DNA of 64,000 nt from Coprinellus micaceus. Taxonomy: Eukaryota; Basidiomycota; Agaricomycetes; Agaricales; Psathyrellaceae. Positions 55,133 through 64,000 of the stretch are shown piece by piece. The notes beneath the pieces are model-generated. The model did not search any database. It was given only the letters and a program-made list of their open reading frames with translations, and was not told the origin of the DNA. The stretch spans positions 5,493,001 to 5,557,000 of the forward strand of contig OX596334.1 of the NCBI GenBank assembly GCA_951394405.1, read 5' to 3'. Position numbers and translations under genes: made by a program. How positions within the stretch are numbered: position 1 is the first letter of the stretch; each line of letters starts with the position of its first letter.

Positions 55133-58100
55133 ATGGCCCAGCCAGATGTGAGTGCTTCAGCCATTTCTGTTGAAGACTTTGCTAACTTTGTATTGAATTA
55201 TTGTAGGCTGAAGAAGTGGTAAGTGCTGCTGCTGGGCATTATATGAGGTCAGCCCAACCTGATATCTTCCATGCTAGGGCCCAATATGCCCTACCTGTGA
55301 CCATATCTTCTTGTCTGAGGATGACCAGCTCAGTCATTTGCTGGAGTGTCAGGTGTGTTGTACTATTTCCTTGTCCACATTATATGAGGTTGGACAAACC
55401 TGATATAAAATTTGCCAGGCCACAAAATGTCCTACCTGTGACTATGTCTTTCAGTCTGAGGTTGACCAACTTTGTCATTTGCTTGAATGCGAGGTATGTT
55501 GTATTATTTCCTGACCACCTTATCTGAGGTCCACTCAACCTCACATGAAGGAAAGCCCAGAGCATGTGTATGAAGCTGCACCACTCTATATGGCTACCTC
55601 TCCATGGCTCAACAAGTTCAACTTGGCAGTCAATGAACGCCTGAGGCTCTTCAGCTGCAGTGTGTGCATGCAGCTGTATCATGCTAAGAATGTTGCAGAG
55701 CACTTGCGTTCAGCCCATGGTGTTCGATTGGACTCCAAAGTCCGTACTGCCCTTGACAAGGTCATTGACAACCAGGGCATAGAAGACACATACCCAGTGG
55801 TGATACCAACTCAAGATATGGTATATGACCAGTTTGGAGGGGTCAGAATGGACCAGGAATTTGGTTGCCCAGCATGCCCTGTAGCTGGAACTGAAGGCTA
55901 CATAAAGCGTCACATTCGCTCTGACCACAAGGCAGACAACCTGGAGCCTCAAGCTAATGTGTATACCCAGTGCTTCAACAGGGCAGTAACCAAGACCAAG
56001 TTACGTGTGCGACCAGCAACAATGGATATGGGTGAAGAGGTGTACATGGATGACGACAACGATGGTGCAGTGGGTGAATGGAAGAAGAAGTTTGCAGAAG
56101 CCGTCAACATGGTGATGGAGAAGACACGTGCACCAGCCAATGCCCGCTATGTTAGCCCTTGGCTGATGCGTACACAGTGGCACACCCTCACAGAAGGCCA
56201 GGACCCTCAACCACTCTGCGACCTGGTCTCCATGCCCAAGCCAGATGGTGATCTGGCCTGGGTGAAACCACTTGTTCTTGAATACATGTTGGCTGCATCC
56301 GACCTCATCAAGGGCACCAGCCGTCAGACTCTGCAAAAATTGAATAGCAGCAATCCTGACCATGAGTAAGTTTAATCTGGTGAATAAGTATGTGTACACT
56401 CATTCCCCTTGAACACAGGACCAATCACACACCATTGCATCTTCACCACCAGCACAGCAATACAATCAAAGAATACGCAGTACCAGTCATTCACTTGATA
56501 GCTGCACTCCTTCGCCCACAACTCGATAAATTCAAGTTCACCACAACCAAGTCACTCCGTAAAGCAATCCGCAAGCTGAATGCCAACAAGTCACAGAAGG
56601 CACTTCACAGGGTACTCTCCAAGCTCTGGCTCAAGGAATGGCCTTCCAGCATCAATGGTTCTTTTCCAGATCCTACCATCTCTTTCCTAGGCCTTTTCAC
56701 TCTACGCGAGACGGGTGAATTCGCTCATCCAAAAGATGTCACACGTACTATTTCCCAGCTTTCCAGGAGCATCCAGCTGGTCGCCCTAACAGAACTCCAC
56801 CAACGCATGGCCAAGTCTCCAGAAATCTCCGAGCGTACACAACTGCAAACCTTGCAGGAGTTTACGAAGAGTGACGGAATGACGACATTTGGGGACCTCT
56901 TCTCACTTCAGAAATATGCCAGCACCATTGCCATGTCCACCCTCAGCTTCCCCAAGGTCATCTTTCCCAACAGACGTAAAGGCGACTTTGACGAAATGCG
57001 GTTTGACGGACATCCCATTTCAGTGCAGAAGCTTCAGGAGATCTACACTCTACTTCAGAACAAGGCCATTCACCTGTGGGAGAACAAAATCTTGCTTGGA
57101 CTCAAGTTACATGCCATGTATGGTGTTCTCTCTGACAACCTCTCCTCTACAAAGCCTGGCTACTGTTTCTTGGATGATGATCACAACCCCTTCAAGTCTC
57201 AGATGAATGACCTCGGGAACGCCATCTTCAGCAATCCACAACTTTTCCAACTGTTCATGACCAAGGATGCATCAGGGAATTGGGTGCTTAATCAACATCA
57301 AATCAAGAAATGGCTTCAAAGTCTGGCTGAACTGGAGCTTTACACTTTGTTGGGTGCAGAAATGAAGAGTGGGGCACCCATCCGGATGACTGAACTGGTC
57401 TCCACTCTGATGCGTAACCGGAATACGCGGATACGAAACGTAATGGGTGTTGGTCACTACCTTGCCTTGATCCGCCAATACACCAAGAACTCGAACAACC
57501 AGCAGATGGACAAGATGATTCCACATGGGTTCAGTGGATTTGAGCAAGATCTGATCATCCAGATTCATACATTTGCACGACCTTTGGCCATAGTAAGTCA
57601 TTTCCACAAGGTTAATTTATCATTGCTTGACTTTATGCACTAGTTTTTTGCAAAGGAGGTGTGGCCAGATGAACCTGAAATCGCCATGAAGTATAGCGAG
57701 ATGCTATTCATGGACTTTGGAAAAGAGTTCGACAGCAGCTGGGTCAGTAAACGCATGGGTCAAATCACAGCAATAATCCTTGGATGGGCGATGACCATTA
57801 GTCCTTACCGGCACATCAACATTGCATTCAAGCAGCACAAGTGTAAAGGGGCAATCAATGCACAGATGGAGCAGGAAGTCATGAGTGGTATACATGCACT
57901 GCAGAGTGGACATTCTGTATCAACAGAACGAAGGGTATATGGTCTTGACCATGACAGCATAGCAGGTTTATCTGAAGACATGATAACCCTCTACCTTGAC
58001 GCAAGCACAGAATACCAGAAGGCATTCAACATCCCACCTGGTGGCCTCTCCTTGCCTTACCATAAGGTGAAGATGGAAGACTTTGTTATCGAAGCACCCC

Positions 58101-60453
58101 AGTCACAACCCAGCTCCTATTCCATGCCCCTTGTGTACCCACAACCTCCAACCATCAACCTTTCACCAGTGTTATCAATGTTGAAGGAAATGAAGGAAAC
58201 ATCAGAAGCTCAGCAGCAAGTACTTCTTACCAAGATTAATGCCCTGGAAAATGAAGTTAAGGCAATAAAGGGTATGCACTTTGCTCTCACACTATACTTT
58301 TGGTCCTAGGGCTGAATAGAAGTAGGTGCAACACATAGCATCAATAGTCCAGCCCCATTCCAACCCATGGACTTTGAACCCATGCAAGTTGATCAACCCA
58401 TAATATCCCCTACCGAAACCAACCCTCCACCAATCTCCATGCCACCACCATTACCCTCAAGGCCTTTAACCAACAATAAGCGCCCATCTGACTTCTTGTC
58501 TGCAGTGCCAGCAAAACGGGCTAGGATAACTTCAAGCATACCAAACACCCACAGTGCACTCACAGAGCTGCGTAAACTATTGGGCCAGGATGCAAAGTGG
58601 CGCTCACCAGAACAAAGGTCTGCCATCAAGGCTTTGCTCTCTCTAGAACAGGATGTGATCGTTGCACTTCCAACTGGTGTTGGAAAGTCCGTCATTGCCT
58701 ACCTTCCTTCACTACTGGAATCAGCAGTAACAGTCATTGTGATTCCCCTGCTCTCCTTACTTGACGACTGGAAGCGGCGACTACAGCAACTCAGCATCCC
58801 TTTCGAACACTTCGAAGGAGCAAAGGCGCCAACATTACAAGGCAACACCAACATCATCCTTGTGACATCCGACATTGTACGCTATCCACATTGGCGCAAG
58901 GCCATTAGTGAGGTTCAAGCAAGACACACAATCGCCCGTTATGTTTTCGACGAATGCCACTACTACTTCACAGATGTTGATTTCCGCAAACACGCCATGG
59001 CCAATCCTTGGGAGCTTCGTTGCGCATTCCCTGTTCAATTTGTCCTTCTTTCAGCTACCCTGCCCCAGCCTGCACGTGACTACCTCTCCCAACAAATGGT
59101 TCTGGTCAATCCACTCACCATTTCAGCACCCACATTGCGTCCTGAGTTGCGTTACAAGCTGCTGGACAAGGACCTTCCAATAGGTGAAAGCATACGGGTT
59201 ATTGAAACCACAATTCAACACTGCACAACTGTGCTGGAGTGGAACGAAGACGACCGATATCTTATATTCGTCAACTATCTAGAAACTGGCCACACCATCT
59301 CTGAACACCTCCAACTCGACTTCTACCATGCCAACTCGAACTCTTGGCCTGCAAGTGATGCTGTACGCCAAGGAAGGATGGATAGTTGGATTTCTGGTAA
59401 CAAGAAGGGCTTGGTGTGCACTAGTGCCCTCGCTGCAGGAAATGACTATGGTCATGTTCGTCTCACCATCCATGTTGGAACCCCACCAGACATGGTCATC
59501 TTTAACCAGCAATCTGGGCGTGCAGGTCGTGATGGGATGGAGGCATGGTGTTGTATCCTTCCAAATGGGAAAGCAAGGGGCGGCAAGAATTCGACTGGTC
59601 ACCTTGTTGGTGCAAGTCAAATGACATGTGTTACAACATCACCAGCCGAAGCGTGGCCCAAGACATGTTTCAGGTACAACTCAAGTGAAGTCATGGATGG
59701 ACATCCAATACACTGCCTTCAACTACCTTGGCCAAACATAGTGTGCGATCCATGTTCCTTCAGTATGTGACCAGGCATCTTCATAATCTATCCTCACTAA
59801 CTTCAGGTAAAGCTGGCAGGCAGATGTATCGACAACCACCACCAGACGCAGTGGAGGGCGAAGAAAATCCAGTGTTGATAGAGGACATCCAGCATTGGGA
59901 TATGGACCATGTCCAGGCCAAAGAACAGATCAACAAAGTGTTCCAGAGTGGAACTCAGGCTGCACAAGAGCTCAGTTCTGCAGCCCGTGCTCTTAAGGAA
60001 GACAAGCTCATTCAGTACTTGCGTGTTTTGAAGCCAACAACCAGTACAACATGTGGTGCCTGCTACATCTTCCGTCAAGATGCTGAACATGGCCCATATA
60101 ACTGCCCGCATCTCCGCCCATACACAAATGTCTTCAAGACAATTCAGAAGAAGATAGAATACCCTGATGGCTGGTCAGGGCCATGCTACACATGTCATAT
60201 TGTGTCTTATGGTTCTGACTTGCTTCATGATCCACTGGAAATTGGGAAGAAGAAGTGCAAGCGACGCGACATTGTGTTGCCAATGCTGTCTGCACTTTGG
60301 GTGTATGAAGACAGGCGAGCAAAGCTCATGCAAGCAATGGGTGCACAGTGGAGCACACTCCAGGACTACATTACTTGGCTATCAACCCCACATCCAGACC
60401 ACCATACTGCTAGCATGGCTGTTCTGGCATGGGTCAGTAATGGTATGGAATAG
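55133..60453 (+). CDS. Telomere-linked RecQ-type DNA helicase (TLH), intact
   Basis: Nine exons give 1,625 residues: 55133-55147, 55207-55218, 55278-55352, 55419-55493, 55551-56365, 56419-57592, 57644-58271, 58326-59762 and 59807-60453. Two 25-codon exons encode CPTC...HLLEC fingers, followed by two C2H2 fingers (FSCSVCMQLYHAKNVAEHLR, then FGCPACPVAGTEGYIKRHIR) as in OrsD-type regions. A long central domain precedes an SF2 helicase core with Walker A ALPTGVGKS (about 58666), DECH (about 58951), SATL (about 59049) and motif VI QQSGRAGRDG (about 59506). The C-terminal part has CDPC, CGAC and CYTC cysteine pairs. TLH genes lie next to telomeres in many fungi and are linked to telomere maintenance by recombination. 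The last five exons are secure. The four small 5' exons and the start are inferred from phase-0 GT-AG fits. Upstream 15-nt candidates (54917-54931, 54993-55007) could extend it. Confidence 0.88.
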
Positions 60454-60529
60454 TGTATATATAAATTGCATGGTATTATATCAGCCTAGTGCTGATGTGC
60501 AAATTCAAGGCCAAATTGGAATTGTGCAG

Positions 60530-60847
60530 TCAAGTCGAATACATACAGTTTGAAGTCAAATTGACAGAGTGAGAATAGTCCAAGCTATCCACAATAAGAA
60601 GGACATCCAACCTCTTGACATGCAAAAGGCCTATGAAAATGAGTCCAGTAGATAATTCCTTTTTCCCAAGGCCAAGTTTCACCTTCTGGAGAGTCAGGCC
60701 TTGCAACTTGTGGATCCTCACTGTCCAGGCTAGGCATAATGGAATCTGCATTCTCACACAAGGCTTGCTGTCACACTCCAAGGTTGTCTTGATGGGCGTG
60801 ATGGGCACGATTGGGATGCCAAATGGAAGTGGGTATTTATCAGTCAC
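60530..60847 (-). pseudogene. Helitron Pif1-type helicase fragment
   Basis: The minus-strand frame reads [16 protein letters not shown], then [40 protein letters not shown] and RLDVLLI. This is the C-terminal end of the Pif1/RecD-like helicase of fungal Helitrons (motif V/VI region, usually TIHKSQGLT...GLTYVALSRV). Ser is replaced by Leu in HKxQG and SRV is degraded to LHV. Only about 100 residues remain, with no Rep domain nearby, so it is a relic. Confidence 0.7.
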
Positions 60848-60863
60848 CAGTCAATGCCCACAA

Positions 60864-61110
60864 GGAATAATCAATCACACAGCCAAGCATAATGGAACTA
60901 TCGACCAAGACATTCCTGAATGACTATAAGCAGAACAACAGTTTGTGACTTTAAATCAAACCAACTCCTCTATTCCAAACAACACAACTACCAATTTGTT
61001 CCAAAAGCCCTTACACCTCACTCCTACCATGTTCAATGCCACCACCACCACCTACACCTCCATTGTGCTCTCACTCTTGAATCACCTTGAGACATTGTAT
61101 TGAGGGGGTG
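60864..61110 (+). mobile_element. Decayed chromovirus 3' end related to 15662-23793
   Basis: IINHTAKHNGT matches the start of the intact element's chromodomain (IINHRVKRNGT). An internal deletion then skips to GACTATAAGCAGAACAACAG and TTTGTGACTT, matching the pol end and ORF3 start of the intact copy, and on to CTCCTACCATGTTC. TTGAGGGGGTG (61100-61110) resembles a polypurine tract, followed by TGTTGGAATA, a possible LTR start at 61111. ORF3 itself is absent here. Confidence 0.65.
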
Positions 61111-61148
61111 TGTTGGAATACAATGCACATGTCTATGGCAACAGGGAC

Positions 61149-61175
61149 TGTGTGTGTGTGTGTGTGTGTGTGTGT
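61149..61175. repeat. (TG)n microsatellite
   Basis: About 13 uninterrupted TG units. Confidence 0.95.
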
Positions 61176-61287
61176 ATTCTTCTAAGGTTGGTACAAGGCC
61201 ACAACCGGCCACCAACCCCCAAGTAGTGTTTGGAATGGAGCAGCCCCATTGAAACTCCCGCTTACTCAGCACCGTGCGTGACCCACT

Positions 61288-61490
61288 GCGATTGTCCCAC
61301 CCGGCTTGTGCCATCGAGATATCTATCCCAAGGTAATCCACACAGCTGCTCCAGAGGCCTTCCCATCTCACTCAACAACATAGTATCAAAACAACTTATT
61401 CTCAGCAATTGTCCCACCCAGCTTGCACTGTTGAGATATCTATCCCAAGGTAAGCCACACGGGGGCGCTTCAGAGGCTATGCCCCACTCC
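61288..61490. repeat. Two direct repeats of about 85 bp, 114 bp apart
   Basis: GC(G/A)ATTGTCCCACCC(G/A)GCTTG..., GAGATATCTATCCCAAGGTA and CCACAC...CAGAGGC occur at about 61290 and again at about 61404. They may belong to a decayed LTR. Confidence 0.65.
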
Positions 61491-61499
61491 CATCGAGCC

Positions 61500-63838
61500 T
61501 AAACTATCATCCCTTGTCGCTGACAGGCGCCTAGGTCCTGATACATTTGGCTATGTCCCAGAGGCGGGTTATGCTCCTCTACAAAGATCTCTGAGTCGCT
61601 TCACTATTTCAACGACTTCTACATCCACTTGAATTATAACCTTGTCAACCTCATTCGGTCCCATCCCACTTGTGTCCCACTGCCTTTTATCATGTCCCTT
61701 CTCAGCTGCTGCAGTTCCGCTGCTGGACCACACTCTGAAGAAACATGCATTGTACTGTCCCCACTGTCCCACATAGCCTGCAGTATCTGTTCGCTCAGAC
61801 AGAGGGGGTGAACTTCCAAACCTGGACTCGGGGGCCCCTATCGACGTACGACAGATCAAAACCCATTCATATGACCCAAGCACGGACGGACCAGGTAAAT
61901 TTTTTGGTCGAGCTCGCTGTCGAGATCGTCTGGCAGTCAATGAACGGCCCTTGAGACCTTGGCCCAGCTTGTACCTTCACGGTTCAATAGACTTACACTC
62001 ACCACCAGATGCCAACACTCTTCTGATCTGGTCCCCGCCGTAAACAAAATCGTACCGTGCAGACCACAGGACCCATTCAACCGTATCCACACAGACCCAA
62101 CGACCCAATCTAAACCGTCAGCCATGCAGATCCTAAGGGGTCTTGCGAAGCCTCATCTGTGACCATTCATCCACGAATACGTAACCCGGCAGACCCTTGT
62201 AGCGTCGTACCCTGAGCCCATTCATCGTCCCAGAGCCTCTTGCACCCATGTGTCCACGCAACATCGTAGCCTAGCAGACCCAGAAACCAGTCATACCCAG
62301 AGCCTCTCGCACCCAGGTGTCACCCCAGGCGCCCCCCACTCCTCGTCCTGGATCCTCCTTGCCCAGGTGTCACCCTGGGCGACGTCCACTACCTGTCCCT
62401 TTCCCGCAGCCAGGTGTCACCCTTGGTGACCATCATTCCCATTCCCCTCCCAGGTGTCACCCTGGAAGGCATGGTCATTTGCCCCATGACAGCGTCACAT
62501 GTCGGTCCCCATAGCACATCCCCCTTGGAAACACATTTTCTCAAGCTATAAGTAAAGGGATAAAGTCACTGGCCAGGAGTCACACCCACTTTCACGTCCC
62601 ACACAACCTGACCAAGGCACGATGGGGGGCGTTGGCATACATGACGTCGAGGCTGATACTCCCTCAAACAAGTTGGGCAATGACGTGATGGATCCATTTG
62701 AATCGCACAGGCTGTTGGGAATGGTGAGCCCGGTGTGATACCACCGTGCCAAACACCGCCAAGCCTTCGCACGGATGGTTCTGGAGCCTCCAAGCTCTCC
62801 CGATCCCAGTCCAACCCAGGGACGAGCAGGGGGGAATATACGAGAAAAGGGTTCAGAAAGGGTCTTGGTCAGAGTGCTGCAAGGCTGGTATTGAACCGGA
62901 TGCATTGCTTATTGCTGTGACACACTGCAGTATACAGCATGTGCTTATCACATTGCCTCCCTCCTTCTATTTTTGAACTTTCTATTGTTCTCTATTCTGA
63001 CTCATCACTGCTGTGCATGGTCTATATAGTCTCCCCTGTGTGTGGGTGATTCCCCATCAAATCCATTCCACTCACAGTGTTGAGCTTTGGCATTGATGGT
63101 CAGCACTTCAGTGTTGTGAGTGGCAAATGGCTGTGTAGTATCTCATGTGCATTACGACAGTCAAATGTAACATTTAATATTTCACACCATATTTCCCCTT
63201 TTCACCACATTTCTCACTTGAAATGGTTGACTCGTACAACCACACCAATTCTCCAAGTGCCTATGCAACAATTTTTGACCAACCACACCACATTTTCAGG
63301 TGACCACACCATTTCTACGAATGTTTGAGAGAGTAGGATTGGCCCCCCAGAATGGTGAGCTTTGGCTTGGTGAAGGATCCAATGGCGTTCAAACTGTTAC
63401 CTTCAGAGTATGTGCATATGTGTGCATGTGTGGTTCCAAGGGTGTCATGACATTTGGCGCATTTGCTGTTGAGCTCAACCATAATGTTGCACTTCATACC
63501 ACCAACAGCAAACCCCAGAACAATGGCACATTCCATTCTTACACCAACGATTGATGAGCACTACATAGTTCTTTAAGGTTTGGATGACACAGCACCACAG
63601 AGATCCATCAACTGCGTGACACACCGCTTCACCAAGACAACATCCTGTGTAAACAAATCCTTCTCATCCATGTCCCTCAACATCTCAATCTGACACTCAG
63701 AACAGATTCCTGGGATGTTTGCTGGCTCAAGCTGCTTGTGGACACGATCTCCAACCATGGACCAGCCTGGATGGAGGATGTGCTGTGCAATGCAGCTCCA
63801 CCAAACGTCCTCCCAAACGTCAGCGCATTTCCCAAACC
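61500..63838. other. Subtelomeric spacer, no firm gene
   Basis: A short minus-strand frame at 63573-63758 (GICSECQIEMLRDMDEKDL) and a plus-strand frame at 63300-63554 look protein-like but are fragments without a recognisable family. The rest is non-coding apart from the repeats listed separately. Confidence 0.4.
62311..62466. repeat. Four spaced CCAGGTGTCACCCTGG palindromes
   Basis: Near-identical 16-17 bp palindromes at about 62313, 62363, 62410 and 62450, spaced about 40-50 bp. Related CCATGTGTCC copies occur near 62248. Confidence 0.8.
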
Positions 63839-64000
63839 TTAGGGTTAGGGTTAGGGTTAGGGTTAGGGTTAGGGTTAGGGTTAGGGTTAGGGTTAGGGTT
63901 AGGGTTAGGGTTAGGGTTAGGGTTAGGGTTAGGGTTAGGGTTAGGGTTAGGGTTAGGGTTAGGGTTAGGGTTAGGGTTAGGGTTAGGGTTAGGGTTAGGG
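63839..64000 (+). repeat. Telomere, 27 TTAGGG units
   Basis: An uninterrupted TTAGGG array to the end of the window, running 5' to 3' toward the chromosome end, as expected for the G-rich telomeric strand. The array is perfect, with no degenerate proximal units. Confidence 0.98.

Larger units (their letters stand above)
53280..55489. other. 2.2-kb stretch with no CpG dinucleotide
   Basis: Reading line by line, the last CG on the left is at 53278-53279 and the next is at 55490-55491, inside the second zinc-finger exon. Flanking DNA, including the helicase coding exons, has many CGs. Apart from a 97-codon frame at 54272-54565 and the 5' exons of the helicase gene, it holds tandem repeats and palindromes. 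The pattern is that of long-term cytosine methylation and deamination. Confidence 0.9.

Noticed and set aside
62546..62905. Minus-strand HCPTCLREY frame as a further zinc-finger exon of a second helicase gene
   Set aside because: Only one Cys pair resembles the TLH fingers, the spacing differs, and no helicase motif lies nearby.
1..64000. tRNA and rRNA genes
   Set aside because: No stretch with the conserved tRNA A and B boxes in proper spacing or rRNA-like sequence was seen by eye; a covariance-model scan was not possible.

Overview
This window is the right end of a fungal chromosome: it finishes in 27 perfect TTAGGG units (63839-64000). Introns of 44-81 bp (mostly 48-57) with GTAAGT/GTGAGT donors, large single-exon F-box genes, a TET/JBP-like dioxygenase relic, a chromodomain-bearing Ty3/gypsy element and a telomere-linked RecQ helicase together point to an Agaricomycete (mushroom-forming basidiomycete). 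I cannot name the species.

Layout. 0.6-1.9 kb: a non-autonomous terminal-inverted-repeat (TIR) element packed with TTTAAA motifs. 2.1-3.2 kb: an unknown two-exon gene. 4.5-5.9 kb: a duplicated block (A) with an inverted partner at 44.5-45.7 kb. 7.3-9.0 kb: a decayed TET/JBP-type 2-oxoglutarate dioxygenase gene. 9.9-11.3 kb: a repeat (C) holding a TATA-binding-protein (TBP) pseudogene, with a near-identical inverted copy (D) at 27.8-29.2 kb. 13-15 kb: two weakly supported minus-strand genes. 15.66-23.79 kb: a very young 8.1-kb chromovirus with visibly identical 781-bp LTRs and a 5-bp target duplication, inserted inside an F-box gene whose halves lie at 15.36-15.66 and 23.79-25.32 kb. 29.4-30.3 kb: a three-exon unknown gene. 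32.1-34.0 kb: an intact F-box gene. 34.9-35.8 kb: a TIR element with a 9-bp target duplication. 37.4-38.1 kb: partial repeat E. 38.5-42.8 kb: a Mediator subunit 5 (Med5) pseudogene. 43.4-44.0 kb: a third TBP pseudogene, continuous with repeat B. 47.2-48.0 kb: a dense array of GGAAACA/TGTTTCC motifs. 50.5-53.1 kb: a hAT-type MITE split by a second TIR element.

The last 11 kb differs in character. From 53280 to 55489 I find no CpG dinucleotide at all. Out of that stretch emerges an intact telomere-linked RecQ-type helicase gene (55133-60453) transcribed toward the telomere. Its 5' part appears to be built of phase-0 micro-exons and two tandemly duplicated 75-nt zinc-finger exons, separated by introns that share a palindrome. 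Between the gene and the telomere lie a Helitron (Pif1-type helicase) fragment, a decayed relative of the chromovirus, and short repeats.

Few genes here look functional: one F-box gene, the helicase, the transposon ORFs (one with a nonsense codon) and two or three unknown genes. Most of the rest is a subtelomeric graveyard of duplicated general-transcription genes (TBP, Med5), an epigenetic-modifier relic and non-autonomous transposons, each with its own amplified short motif.
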